Assembly: GCA_964607425.1 (NCBI GenBank)
Contig: CAZSKQ010000037.1
Coordinates: 1 to 28,336 of the forward strand
Reading direction: 5' to 3'
Length of the DNA: 28,336 nucleotides
Source of the DNA: IDS-8 sp964607425
Lineage (GTDB): Bacteria > Pseudomonadota > Gammaproteobacteria > Steroidobacterales > Woeseiaceae
In this document: positions 14,756 to 22,584 of the stretch, one piece after another
How positions within the stretch are numbered: position 1 is the first letter of the stretch
Layout: each line of letters opens with the position of its first letter
Position numbers and translations under genes: made by a program
The notes under the pieces: generated by a model
What the model saw: only the letters and a program-made list of their open reading frames with translations
Databases searched by the model: none
What the model was told of the DNA's origin: nothing

Positions 14756-15066
14756 TTTTGGCTCCCCCTTTTGCTCCCTGGCGCAAGCGTACCTTGTTTA
14801 CAGATCGTTTACATATTGATACGCGATGTTACCGGGCATTGCGAAATGCTCAGGGCTGGAACGGCAGCGGGCCCTTTCATTCCGGACCCGGCGGCCGCAC
14901 GGTGCACGCGCTCGCGATAGAGCGGCCGAGGGGCAGTCCATGACGCGACGAACCGGGTAAGATCGGGGCTGTCGCCAACCGTGACCGCCGGACCGCGGGC
15001 GAACCGTGCCGGGTTCCTGCAGGAGCGCGCACTGCGCGTGATCCCCACGTTGAACGAGATCGCAAC
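14756..15066. other. 311-base divergent intergenic region
   Basis: This separates the leftward regulator operon from the rightward cyclodeaminase-family gene. It contains the direct repeats at 14795-14813. A TAAGAT at 14958-14963 could be a -10 for the rightward gene, but no -35 is evident. I see no coding sequence here that has a good start, and no stable terminator. Confidence 0.6.
14795..14813 (-). promoter_or_regulatory. PhoP-box-like direct repeat upstream of the response regulator
   Basis: On the plus strand the site reads TGTTTA-N5-CGTTTA, with the heptad GTTTACA repeated at 14796 and 14807, an 11-base (one helical turn) period. This is the geometry of tandem half-sites bound by OmpR/PhoB-family dimers, and the hexamer matches the PhoP box of enterobacteria. 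It is centred about 49 bases before the GTG start, suggesting the regulator binds its own promoter. Confidence 0.5.
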
Positions 15067-16038
15067 ATGCCATTGAGAATTTTGACCGCGCAGCAGGTGC
15101 GCCGGTTGTTGTCGATGCCTGACTGCATCGAGGTGCTGGCACAGGCCATGCGCGCCGCGTCGGCGGGCGAGGTGATTACGCCGCAACGGCTGGTCGTGCC
15201 ATTGCAGGGCGAGAGCGGCTGGTTTCTCCTGATGCCGGGCTCGGCAACCGAGCCTGCGTGCTACGGCGCGAAGATCGTAAGCCTGCATGCCCAAAACCCG
15301 GCGCGCGGCCTGCCGGCGATACAGGGCCTGGTCGTGCTTTTCGACCACGATTCCGGCTCCCCATTGACGGTCATGGAAGGCGGCGAATTGACGGCCATCC
15401 GCACGGCCGCCGCCTCGGCGCTGGCGGCCCGCGAGCTGGCGCGGCCGGACGCCCGCTCGCATGGCATTCTCGGCAGCGGGGCCCTGGCCCGCACGCACAT
15501 CGAGGCGATGTTTGCCGTGCGCCCGATAGAGGAAGTGCTGGTCTGGGGTCGCAATCCCGACAAGGCACGCGAGCTCGTCGCATCCCTGGATGATCCGCGC
15601 GTGCAGGCCACCGATCGACCGGAACTGGCCGCGGCCTGCGACATAGTAAGCACGGTGACCGGCGCCTCCGAACCGGTCCTCTTCGGCGACTGGCTGCAGG
15701 CAGGCAGCCACGTGAACCTGGTCGGCGCGCATTCCCCCGTAACCCGTGAAGCGGACGAGCACGCGATCGCCCGCTGCGACATATACGTCGATTCGCTCGA
15801 ATCCGCGCGCCACGAAGCCGGCGATTTGCTCATCGCCATTGAGAAGGGCGCAATTGCCGAGACCGATATCGTGGGCGAAATAGGAGAGGTGTTGAGCGGC
15901 CGCAAGCCGGGGCGCCGCGATGCGCGGCAGATCACCCTTTACAAGTCGCTGGGTATCGTCGCCCAGGACCTGTTCGCGGCAGAGCTGGTGCACCGGCGCG
16001 CTTGCGAGGAGGGCGTGGGCTCCGTCGTGGACCTGTGA
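15067..16038 (+). CDS. Ornithine cyclodeaminase / mu-crystallin family enzyme
   Basis: This is a 323-residue protein of the OCD/mu-crystallin family (PF02423). Visible landmarks are an ATPQRL-like segment (ITPQRLVVP), YGAKIVSLHAQNP (the conserved Lys of the substrate site), GELTAIRTAAASALAAR, and the Rossmann loop GILGSGALARTH near residue 137. NLVGAHSP and IYVDS follow further on. Members use NAD(P)H to convert ornithine to proline, reduce cyclic imines (pyrroline-2-carboxylate, piperideine-2-carboxylate) or act on alanine. The sequence alone does not choose between these, so no gene symbol is given. The ATG at 15067 has only a weak GAGAT upstream. The gene stands alone, divergent from the regulator operon and convergent with panB. 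Confidence 0.88.
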   Translation: MPLRILTAQQVRRLLSMPDCIEVLAQAMRAASAGEVITPQRLVVPLQGESGWFLLMPGSATEPACYGAKIVSLHAQNPARGLPAIQGLVVLFDHDSGSPLTVMEGGELTAIRTAAASALAARELARPDARSHGILGSGALARTHIEAMFAVRPIEEVLVWGRNPDKARELVASLDDPRVQATDRPELAAACDIVSTVTGASEPVLFGDWLQAGSHVNLVGAHSPVTREADEHAIARCDIYVDSLESARHEAGDLLIAIEKGAIAETDIVGEIGEVLSGRKPGRRDARQITLYKSLGIVAQDLFAAELVHRRACEEGVGSVVDL

Positions 16039-16150
16039 TCCCGGAGCGGGGTACCCCTGCCCATAAAGCGGCACGTTCGGACGGCAAACCGGCGGACGTG
16101 TGGCAGCCCGACCGAAGAACGATGCGCAGCGCGCCTCCTCGCTCCTCGGC

Positions 16151-16960
16151 TCAGTAACTCTCGTCGTCGGACGGAAAACGCCCATCGCGGACGTCGTCAC
16201 AGTACGCGCGGAAAGCCGCGTCCATGGTCGTCCTCATTTCGGCGTAGCGACGTACGAAGCGCGGCTTGAATCGCGTGAAAATTCCGAGCATGTCCGGCGT
16301 CACGAGAACCTGGCCGTCGCAGAAGCGGCCGGCTCCGATGCCGATCGTGGGAATGCTCAGGGACGCGGTAACCTTCGCCGCGAGCGCGGCCGGCACTTTC
16401 TCGAGAACCAGCGCAAAAGCCCCGGCATCTTCGAGTGCGCTGGCATCCGCGAATATGCGCTCGGCCTCGGCATCGGAGACACCACGTGTCTGGTAGCTAC
16501 CGAACTCGTGTATCGATTGCGGGGTCAGCCCGAGGTGGCCCATGACCGGGATTCCCGCATCGACAAGCCGGCGCACAGTCGCGCAAACCGCCCGGCCGCC
16601 CTCGAGCTTGACGCCCTCGGCGTGCGCTTCCTTCAGGAAGCGGCCGGCATTGCGCAGCGTGTCCTCCTCGCTGACCTGGTAGGACAGGAAGGGAAGGTCG
16701 GCGATGACCAGCGCGCGTTTGACGGCGCGGCAGACCACCTCTGCGTGATAGAGCATCTGGTCCATGGTCATCGGGATCGTCGTATCGTGACCGGCGAACA
16801 CGGTGCCGGCCGAGTCGCCGACCAGGATAAGGTCGATGCCCGCTCCATCGAGGATCTCGGCAGTCAGATGGTCGTACGCGGTCAGGCACGAAATCTTGCT
16901 GCCGGCAGCCTTCATTTCCCGGAGTCGGTGCGTGGTGACTTTACGCGAATGCTCGCTCAT
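16151..16960 (-). CDS. panB: 3-methyl-2-oxobutanoate hydroxymethyltransferase
   Basis: This 269-residue cytoplasmic enzyme transfers a hydroxymethyl group from 5,10-methylene-tetrahydrofolate to 2-oxoisovalerate, giving ketopantoate for pantothenate and CoA synthesis. Family signatures are present throughout: SCLTAYDHLTA, LVGDSAGTVFAGHDTT (metal-binding Asp), VIADLPFLSY, VKLEGG, VMGHLGLTPQSI, LVLEKVP (catalytic Glu), and IGIGAG with GQVLV. Length equals the usual ~265-270. The ATG at 16960 follows GGAGAACG. panC and panD, which often adjoin panB, are not in the window; the gene sits behind flgN on the same strand with its own likely promoter. Confidence 0.97.
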   Translation of the reverse strand: MSEHSRKVTTHRLREMKAAGSKISCLTAYDHLTAEILDGAGIDLILVGDSAGTVFAGHDTTIPMTMDQMLYHAEVVCRAVKRALVIADLPFLSYQVSEEDTLRNAGRFLKEAHAEGVKLEGGRAVCATVRRLVDAGIPVMGHLGLTPQSIHEFGSYQTRGVSDAEAERIFADASALEDAGAFALVLEKVPAALAAKVTASLSIPTIGIGAGRFCDGQVLVTPDMLGIFTRFKPRFVRRYAEMRTTMDAAFRAYCDDVRDGRFPSDDESY

Positions 16961-16991
16961 CGTTCTCCGCCGTTGCGTGGTCTATGCCCGC

Positions 16992-17019
16992 ATTATGCCC
17001 GGAGTTGAACGCGCCGCAA
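16992..17019 (-). promoter_or_regulatory. Candidate sigma-70 promoter for panB
   Basis: On the minus strand the -10 is CATAAT (5 of 6) and the -35 TTGCGG (3 of 6), spaced 16 bases, with the -10 about 32 bases before the ATG. The -10 is good and the -35 is weak. Confidence 0.4.
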
Positions 17020-17020
17020 T

Positions 17021-17036
17021 CCGGGCGCTCGCCCGG
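17021..17036. repeat. Short GC-rich inverted repeat between flgN and panB
   Basis: CCGGGCG and CGCCCGG form 7-base arms around CT. No T-run follows on either strand, so it is a weak candidate for a terminator of the flgMN transcript. Confidence 0.35.
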
Positions 17037-17103
17037 AAGCCACGGGGCCTCTCCACAAGTCCGGGCGAAAAGACGCCGGCTATGACTCGTGCAGTGGCTC
17101 GCC

Positions 17104-17592
17104 CTAGATGCTCGCGAGCGCGCGGCGGGAACCGCCGGTGCCGGTGGCGCCGCGGGCGTCGTAGGTTGTCGCCGACGCTTCCGCGGCTCCGCGGAGGATG
17201 CCGAGCGCCGCGGCCAGCTGGCGCTGCCGCAGGTGGATGGCGGCGCCGTTGGCTGCATTCCGGCGCTCGCAGGCGGCGATAACGTCGATAAATTCCTGCC
17301 AGGCGGCCGCCACGCGCTTATCGGCGCCGCAGCAGGCAATAAGGGCCGGCATCTGTTCGATCGCGGCGGGCCGTCCCGCTTCCCGGCACAGGACCTGGCG
17401 CGCTGCTTCCAGTCGCTCCAGGCGCAGCACGGCGTCGCGCTTCGCCGCCGCCGCGGCATGCAGTGCTTCATCGTCCTGCCGCTCGAGTGCCTGCCGCTCG
17501 TCCTGCAGGCGGCCTTCGAGCTCGAGCGCCGCTTGCAGGCAGTCATCGGCGAGCCGCGCGAGACGGCGCGGGTCCGGCGGCGCGTCCGGCAC
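17104..17592 (-). CDS. flgN: Flagellar export chaperone FlgN
   Basis: This is a 162-residue, mostly helical, Ala/Arg/Glu-rich protein. FlgN binds the hook-filament junction proteins FlgK and FlgL in the cytoplasm and brings them to the flagellar export gate. The family is poorly conserved. The identification rests on predicted long coiled helices, the closing segment NGAAIHLRQRQLAAALGILRG followed by a YDARG tail typical of FlgN, and position. It starts with GTG one base after the flgM stop (TGA-C-GTG), so translation is coupled to flgM. Its clients flgK and flgL lie at the right end of the window. Confidence 0.85.
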   Translation of the reverse strand: MPDAPPDPRRLARLADDCLQAALELEGRLQDERQALERQDDEALHAAAAAKRDAVLRLERLEAARQVLCREAGRPAAIEQMPALIACCGADKRVAAAWQEFIDVIAACERRNAANGAAIHLRQRQLAAALGILRGAAEASATTYDARGATGTGGSRRALASI

Positions 17593-17593
17593 G

Positions 17594-17923
17594 TCAGCGG
17601 CCGAGCTGCCGGTCGCTGACGATCAGCGCCGCCGCGATGCGGTCGGCGTCGACCCGGTAGTCGCCGTTTTTGATTGCGTCCTTGACGGCATCGACCCGTG
17701 CCCGGTCGAGCTCCGGAAAGGAGTCGAAGGTCTTTTCAAGCCGTTCGAGCAGCCTCGCGCTGCTGGTCAGCTCGACCCTGTCGCCTTCGGCCATCGGTGC
17801 TCCCCTCGTATCCAGGGCAGGGACTTCGGGGCCGCCGGATTTCCGGCTGGCGGCGGTGCCGCCGGCGCGCTCCGCAATTTTTCCGGGAAGTCCCTGGGTC
17901 ATCAGGTCGATCCTGTCAGACAT
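17594..17923 (-). CDS. flgM: Anti-sigma-28 factor FlgM
   Basis: This is a 109-residue protein that holds sigma-28 (FliA) inactive until the hook-basal body is complete, when it is secreted. The N-terminal half is disordered-looking (Gly/Ala/Ser/Pro), as usual for the exported part. The C-terminal half, VELTSSARLLERLEKTF then RVDAVKDAIKNGDYRVDADRIAAALI, is the sigma-binding helical region. The start at 17923 is preferred over the ATG at 17932 because TAAGGA lies 8 bases before it but abuts the other. It heads the flgM-flgN unit, transcribed from a sigma-28 promoter just upstream, giving the classical late-gene feedback. Confidence 0.93.
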   Translation of the reverse strand: MSDRIDLMTQGLPGKIAERAGGTAASRKSGGPEVPALDTRGAPMAEGDRVELTSSARLLERLEKTFDSFPELDRARVDAVKDAIKNGDYRVDADRIAAALIVSDRQLGR

Positions 17924-17952
17924 AACGTTCATCCTTACAGATGCTGTGAATA

Positions 17953-17979
17953 TCATCGGCCCGTCGGGCCATAACTTTA
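17953..17979 (-). promoter_or_regulatory. Sigma-28 (FliA) promoter of flgM
   Basis: On the minus strand the site is TAAAGTTA-N11-GCCGATGA. Compared with the consensus TAAAGTTT-N11-GCCGATAA it matches 14 of 16 positions with exact spacing. The -10 ends 30 bases before the flgM ATG. Confidence 0.88.
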
Positions 17980-18002
17980 GAGCCTGTTGCCGGGTTCCGG
18001 CA

Positions 18003-18776
18003 TTAATGCAGGAGAACCTCCACCTGCTGCGGTGAGCGCACGAGGCCCTCGACCACCCGGTCAGACGCCTCGTTCCGGACCCGGATGCGCTCACCCCGCA
18101 CCCCGTCCGCGAGCGCGGTGCCGGCCATCGCCACGTTGAAACCGCCGTTGCGCACCACCAGCGTGACGGACTGGCCGCGCCGCACGATCGTCTGCTCCTC
18201 GATCATCGACGGGGTCAGCACGCTGCCCGAGGCGACCGGGCGGCTCAGGCGGCGGCCGACCAGGCGGCTCAAGTCGACCACGTAGCCCCGGGGCAGGCGG
18301 GACACGTCGCGTTCCTCGGTTACGAGATCGCCGGGGCCCAGCACGTGATCGCGGGGCAGCGAACGCACCGCCACCAGGACGGGCCGCGGCTCGGTGACGT
18401 TCACCGGCACGTAGACCTTCCATGGGCGGCTGCCGCTGCAGCGCACGCCGACGATGGTGCGGCTGTCGACCCGCGCCCCCGGCGCCAGGAAGCCCTCCAG
18501 CGGGCGGTCGCAGCGCGCCAGGTCGAGGCGCGGATCCAGCTGTCCCGCGCGCGGCACCAGTTCCCGGCCCGTCTTCGCGATGCGCTGCCGCAGGTAATCC
18601 TCGGCGGCCGCGGCGATGCTCGCAACGGGCTGTGAATCGGCGGCCGCCACGGGTCGCGTCACGTGCAACCCCATGAGCAGGAGTGACAGCCCGAACGCGG
18701 CGACGCCGCCGGAAATCCGGCGCGGCCAGGCCGCGCGCGTCAATTTCCCGTCAAAGCGGATGCTAAAACCAGCCAT
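18003..18776 (-). CDS. flgA: Flagellar P-ring assembly protein FlgA
   Basis: This 257-residue periplasmic chaperone helps FlgI polymerise into the P ring. The start at 18776 is supported by GAGGGG; a longer frame upstream covers the promoter. Residues ~20-45 are a signal-anchor-like hydrophobic stretch ending VAAADS. The rest has the FlgA plan: AEDYLRQRIA near the N-terminus, two cysteines (LARCDRPL, GVRCSGS), VYVPVNV, then the SAF-type domain (DHVLGPGDLVTEERDVSRLPRGY). The C-terminal part, VRRGQSVTLVVRNGGFNVAMAG with GERIRVRN and VEGLV, follows. It is 79 bases from flgM on the same strand and divergent from flgB, which is the standard gammaproteobacterial order. Confidence 0.95.
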   Translation of the reverse strand: MAGFSIRFDGKLTRAAWPRRISGGVAAFGLSLLLMGLHVTRPVAAADSQPVASIAAAAEDYLRQRIAKTGRELVPRAGQLDPRLDLARCDRPLEGFLAPGARVDSRTIVGVRCSGSRPWKVYVPVNVTEPRPVLVAVRSLPRDHVLGPGDLVTEERDVSRLPRGYVVDLSRLVGRRLSRPVASGSVLTPSMIEEQTIVRRGQSVTLVVRNGGFNVAMAGTALADGVRGERIRVRNEASDRVVEGLVRSPQQVEVLLH

Positions 18777-18811
18777 TGGCCCCCTCGGCAACACTCTTTG
18801 CAAACATTGAT

Positions 18812-18826
18812 GCAAGTGCCATGCCA
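18812..18826 (-). promoter_or_regulatory. Sigma-54 promoter of flgA
   Basis: On the minus strand TGGCAT-N5-TTGC, with correct GG-N10-GC spacing and one mismatch to TGGCAC-N5-TTGC. The -12 lies 36 bases before the flgA ATG. Confidence 0.65.
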
Positions 18827-19000
18827 CCTGCAGGAGCGCGCACCGCGCGCGAATCCACAAACCTCGACCTCGTTATCCCGCCATTCGCCCGCCTCCGCAC
18901 GACCGTCGATTGCCGCTACGGCGGCAAAGGTTTGCCGGTTTGCCGCCGCCGATATCGGCAGGACGCGCCGGAACTTTAGTGTTCACGTCAATTTCCGGAT

Positions 19001-19015
19001 TGGCACGCGAGTTGC
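19001..19015 (+). promoter_or_regulatory. Sigma-54 promoter of flgB operon
   Basis: TGGCAC-N5-TTGC is an exact consensus match with GG and GC 10 bases apart. The -12 GC is 50 bases before the flgB ATG, in the divergent flgA-flgB space, so the rod/hook operon is expected to need RpoN and a FleQ/FlrC-like activator. Confidence 0.82.
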
Positions 19016-19065
19016 ATTTGCTTCCCGCGACAAGCCAACGACAACGAACACGGGGACAAGGACCA

Positions 19066-19458
19066 ATGAAGTTGCAACCGTTCGCGCAGCACCTCGAGGC
19101 GCTGAAGCTGCGCGAGTATCGCCACCAGGTATTGTCATCGAACATCGCCAATGCGGATACCCCGCATTACAAGGCGCGCGACATCGATTTCGCGCACGCG
19201 CTACGGCAGGCGCAGGCAGCGGATGTCCGGCTGCAGCGGACCAGCGACCGGCACCTCGCCGGATCGAATGCCGCCGGTTCCGGCGGTACCGGTTTGCAGT
19301 ACCGCATACCGACCCAGCCCGCGCTGGACGGCAATACGGTGGAGGCGGACGTGGAGCAGGCTGCCTACGCGGAGAACGCCGTCCAGTACCGGGCGACGCT
19401 CGGTTTTCTCGATAGCCAGATAAAGACAATCCGCTACGCCATACAAGGAGGCGAGTGA
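19066..19458 (+). CDS. flgB: Flagellar proximal rod protein FlgB
   Basis: This is a 130-residue rod subunit at the base of the flagellum, exported by the flagellar type III system. The N-terminal helix has the axial-protein signature LSSNIANADTPHYKARDIDF, and a C-terminal helix follows AENAVQYRATLGFL. The length is normal for FlgB. The start at 19066 follows AAGGA. It is the first gene of the rightward operon, and its TGA overlaps the flgC ATG by one base. Confidence 0.95.
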   Translation: MKLQPFAQHLEALKLREYRHQVLSSNIANADTPHYKARDIDFAHALRQAQAADVRLQRTSDRHLAGSNAAGSGGTGLQYRIPTQPALDGNTVEADVEQAAYAENAVQYRATLGFLDSQIKTIRYAIQGGE

Positions 19459-19871
19459 TGTCGCTGTTCCAGGTATTCAAGGTGGCCGGCAGCGCGATGA
19501 ACGCGCAGTCGGTACGGCTGAACGTCACGGCCAGCAACCTGGCCAATGCCGGCAGCGTCAGCGGTGATCCGGCACAGGTTTATCGTGCACGCCAGCCCGT
19601 TTTCCAGAGCTTCAATGCATCGCTTGCGCACGAGACGGGCGTCGCCGGCGTGAGGCTCTCCGGCATCGTGGAAAGCAACACGCCGCTGGAGATACAGCAT
19701 CGGCCGGAGCACCCCGACGCCGATGAGAATGGAAACGTCTACGTGAGCAACGTCAATACGGTCGACGAGATGGTGAACATGATCTCGGCATCCCGCTCGT
19801 ACCGGAACGATGTCGAATTGATCAACACGGCGAAGGATCTGCTGCTGCAGACCCTCTCGCTCGGCCGCTGA
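19458..19871 (+). CDS. flgC: Flagellar proximal rod protein FlgC
   Basis: This is a 137-residue rod subunit. The N-terminus has LNVTASNLANAGSVSG; the middle has HRPEHPDADENGNVYVSNVN, a highly conserved FlgC segment. The C-terminus is MISASRSYRNDVELINTAKD then LLLQTLSLGR. ATG 19458 is preferred to the GTG one codon upstream because AAGGAGG is then at the better distance. The start overlaps the flgB stop (TGATG), so translation is coupled. Confidence 0.97.
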   Translation: MSLFQVFKVAGSAMNAQSVRLNVTASNLANAGSVSGDPAQVYRARQPVFQSFNASLAHETGVAGVRLSGIVESNTPLEIQHRPEHPDADENGNVYVSNVNTVDEMVNMISASRSYRNDVELINTAKDLLLQTLSLGR

Positions 19872-19891
19872 GAGCACGGGGGAACCAGCAG

Positions 19892-20557
19892 ATGACACAG
19901 ATCCCTGCCACCAACGACCTCGGCGGCCTCGCGCCGCCGCCGTCCGGCAAGACCCGCGGCGCGCTGGGACAGGAGGATTTCCTCGAGCTGATGATCGCCC
20001 AGTTCCGGAACCAGGATCCGTTCAAGCCGATGGAGAACGGTGACTTCCTGGGGCAGCTCGCCCAGTTCGGCACGGTCAGTGGCATCGAGGAGCTGAACGG
20101 CGCGTTCGCGGGCCTGCAGGCCTCCCTGCAATCCGACCAGATGCTGAAGGCGGCAACGCTCGTCGGACGCGGCGTCCTGGCTGTTTCCGAGACCGGTTAC
20201 CTGCCCGAAGACGGCCGCGTCACCGGCGCGGTCGAGCTCGCGAGCGGTGCGGCGGGCGTGCAGATCGAGATTACCGATACCAACGGCGAGCTGGTGCGGC
20301 GGCTGGATCTCGGCCCGCAGGCCGCCGGGCTGGTGCGCTTCGAATGGGACGGCCGGGACTCGGAGCTGGAGGCCGTCGAGCCCGGCGAGTACTCGATCAG
20401 TGCGCGCGTGACCCGGGGCGAGAGCGTGGAGAGCCTCGAGACCCTGCTCGATGCGCGCATCGACAGCGTGAACATCGGCCGCAACGGCCAACCCATGACC
20501 CTGAACCTGGCCGGCGGTGGCGTGCTGCCAGCCGGGCAGGTCCGGCGGGTCTACTGA
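19892..20557 (+). CDS. flgD: Hook-cap (hook assembly) protein FlgD
   Basis: This is a 221-residue protein. Residues ~25-55 hold the conserved export and assembly block LGQEDFLELMIAQFRNQDPF followed by KPMENGDFLGQLAQF. The C-terminal half contains the FlgD Ig-like and Tudor-like regions (VQIEITDTNGELVRRLDLG, FEWDGRDSE, YSISARVT). FlgD caps the growing hook and guides FlgE subunits into place, then is discarded. Start ATG 19892 lies 20 bases after flgC. It precedes flgE as usual. Confidence 0.96.
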   Translation: MTQIPATNDLGGLAPPPSGKTRGALGQEDFLELMIAQFRNQDPFKPMENGDFLGQLAQFGTVSGIEELNGAFAGLQASLQSDQMLKAATLVGRGVLAVSETGYLPEDGRVTGAVELASGAAGVQIEITDTNGELVRRLDLGPQAAGLVRFEWDGRDSELEAVEPGEYSISARVTRGESVESLETLLDARIDSVNIGRNGQPMTLNLAGGGVLPAGQVRRVY

Positions 20558-20588
20558 TCACTTTTTTCATTTCCACGGAGACAACACC

Positions 20589-21788
20589 ATGCCATTTGCC
20601 ATCGCATTGAGCGGCTTGAACGCGGCCTCGGCGGACCTCGGCGTCATCGCCAACAACGTCGCCAACGTCAACACCACGGGCTTCAAGGGCTCGCGCGCCG
20701 AGTTCGCGGAAATTTTCGCGGGCTCCAGCGACGTCGGCAGCGGCGTACAGCTTGCGAAAGTTTCCCAACAGTTCGAGCAGGGCAATATCAATTTCACCCA
20801 GAACGCGCTCGATCTCGCTATCACCGGCGAAGGTTTCTTCGTGCTGAGCGAAAACGGCCAGCGCAGCTACACCCGGGCCGGCGCTTTCGGCGTCGACAGC
20901 CAGGGCAACGTCGTCAATGCCCAGGGTCGGCGCCTGCAGGCATACCCGTCCGCCGGCGAGGGCCTGTTCAATACCGGTTCACCTGCCGACCTCCAGCTGA
21001 CGGTGGGCGCCAGCCCGCCGCAGGCGACGTCGATGGCGACGATGGGCGTCAACCTGCCGGCCGCCGCCCCGTTACCGACCGCCGCTACTTTCGATCCCGC
21101 CGATCCGAACAGCTTCAACCATACGACGTCCATCACGATCTACGATTCGCTGGGTACGGCCCACACTGCCACCGTGTATTTCATCAAGGACGCCGCTGCG
21201 AACACCTGGAACACGGAGGTCGAGATAGACGGCGCCGCCGTCACGGGCTCGGTGCCGATCGTGTTCGACCAGGACGGCCGCCTGCAAACGCCGGCGGGCG
21301 GGCAGATGGTGCTCGACACCTGGGGGCCGGGCACCGGCGCGGCCGACATATCGCTCGCGCTCGATTTTGCCAGCACCACGCAGTTCGGCAACGCATTCGG
21401 CGTCAACTCTTTATCGCAGGACGGCTTCACGACGGGCCGGCTCACGGGTGTGAGCGTCGACAGCGAAGGCGTCGTGTTTGCCCGCTACACGAACGGCCAG
21501 TCGGAAGCGCTCGGCAAGCTGGCACTTGCCAACTTCTCGAACCCGCAGGGCTTGCAGCAGTCCGGTGACACCGCGTGGAACGAGTCCTCGCTGTCCGGCG
21601 ATGCGCTGCTGGGCGAGGCCGGCACCGCCTCCTTCGGCAACGTGCAGTCGGGCGCACTGGAGGCGTCGAACGTCGACCTGACCGCCCAGCTCGTGCAGAT
21701 GATCACGGCGCAGCGCAACTTCCAGGCGAACGCGCAGGTGATCTCCACGGCCGACGCCGTCACCCAGACCGTTATCAACATCCGGTAA
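20589..21788 (+). CDS. flgE: Flagellar hook protein FlgE
   Basis: This is a 399-residue main hook subunit. The N-terminal D0 helix carries NNVANVNTTGFKGSRAEFAE, followed by FTQNALDLAITGEGFFVL and YTRAGAFGVD. The variable outer domain (~140-290) is Ala/Thr/Asp-rich. The C-terminal part has EASNVDLTAQLVQMITAQRNFQANAQVISTAD split over its two conserved blocks. Export-substrate length is ordinary, with no insertions. The ATG at 20589 is preceded by CGGAG at a rather long distance; frame extensions upstream fall in the flgD stop region and are rejected. Confidence 0.97.
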   Translation: MPFAIALSGLNAASADLGVIANNVANVNTTGFKGSRAEFAEIFAGSSDVGSGVQLAKVSQQFEQGNINFTQNALDLAITGEGFFVLSENGQRSYTRAGAFGVDSQGNVVNAQGRRLQAYPSAGEGLFNTGSPADLQLTVGASPPQATSMATMGVNLPAAAPLPTAATFDPADPNSFNHTTSITIYDSLGTAHTATVYFIKDAAANTWNTEVEIDGAAVTGSVPIVFDQDGRLQTPAGGQMVLDTWGPGTGAADISLALDFASTTQFGNAFGVNSLSQDGFTTGRLTGVSVDSEGVVFARYTNGQSEALGKLALANFSNPQGLQQSGDTAWNESSLSGDALLGEAGTASFGNVQSGALEASNVDLTAQLVQMITAQRNFQANAQVISTADAVTQTVINIR

Positions 21789-21817
21789 GCGCGGGAGATG
21801 ACGAGCGGACGTTCCCA

Positions 21818-22558
21818 ATGGACAAGATGATCTATCTCGCGATGACCGGTGCGAAACAGACAGAGTTCGCACAGGCCATCAACGCCAACAACCTGGCCAA
21901 CGTCTCGACCACCGGGTTTCGCGCCGACCTGCACGCGTTCACCCCCGTGCCGGTCGCCGGCCCGGGCGCCGCCTCCCGGGTGAACGCGGTGATCGCCCCG
22001 TACGGCACCGATTTTTCGCAAGGCGCGATCGTGGACACCGGGCGCGAGCTCGACGTCGCGATCCAGGGCCGGGGGTATCTTGCCGTGCAGGGCGCCGGCG
22101 GCCAGGAGGCCTATACCCGGGCGGGCGACCTGCAAGTGACTTCGGGCGGGATCCTGACGACCGGCGCCGGGGACCCGGTAATGGGGGAGGGCGGGCCGGT
22201 CGCGATACCGCCTTACAGCAGCCTGGTCATCGGCGCGGACGGCACGATTTCGATCCAGCCGATCGGCCAGGGCCCGGAAACCCTCGCCATCGTGGACCGC
22301 ATCAAGCTCGTCGATCCCGATGCGAGCCGGCTCGCGAAAGGCGCCGACGGGCTCCTTTACCTGCCGGAAGGGGAAACCGCCGCCGCGAGCGCGAACGTGC
22401 GCGTGACCGCCGGCGCTCTCGAGCACAGCAACGTCAACATCGCCCGCACGCTCGTGAACATGATCGAGCTGGCGCGACGCTATGAAATGCAGATCAACGT
22501 GATCGGCACGGCGAAAGAGGACGCGGACGCCGCCGCGGAGCTGATGCGCATCGGCTGA
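21818..22558 (+). CDS. flgF: Flagellar proximal rod protein FlgF
   Basis: This is a 246-residue rod subunit. N-terminal MDKMIYLAMTGAKQ and NNLANVSTTGFRADL are typical of FlgF. The central part has QGRGYLAVQG and AYTRAGDLQ, and the C-terminus has LEHSNVNIARTLVNMIELAR then YEMQINVIGTAKE. The start at 21818 is fixed by MDKMIYLA. A longer upstream frame overlaps flgE in another frame and is rejected. The ribosome-binding site is weak (AGCGGAC). Confidence 0.95.
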   Translation: MDKMIYLAMTGAKQTEFAQAINANNLANVSTTGFRADLHAFTPVPVAGPGAASRVNAVIAPYGTDFSQGAIVDTGRELDVAIQGRGYLAVQGAGGQEAYTRAGDLQVTSGGILTTGAGDPVMGEGGPVAIPPYSSLVIGADGTISIQPIGQGPETLAIVDRIKLVDPDASRLAKGADGLLYLPEGETAAASANVRVTAGALEHSNVNIARTLVNMIELARRYEMQINVIGTAKEDADAAAELMRIG

Positions 22559-22584
22559 CCGCCGGTCGACAATCGGAGAAAACA

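Noticed and set aside
18860..19065. Longer open frames giving extended FlgA or FlgB N-termini
   Set aside because: Those extensions cover the two sigma-54 promoters and lack good starts; family lengths fit the shorter forms.
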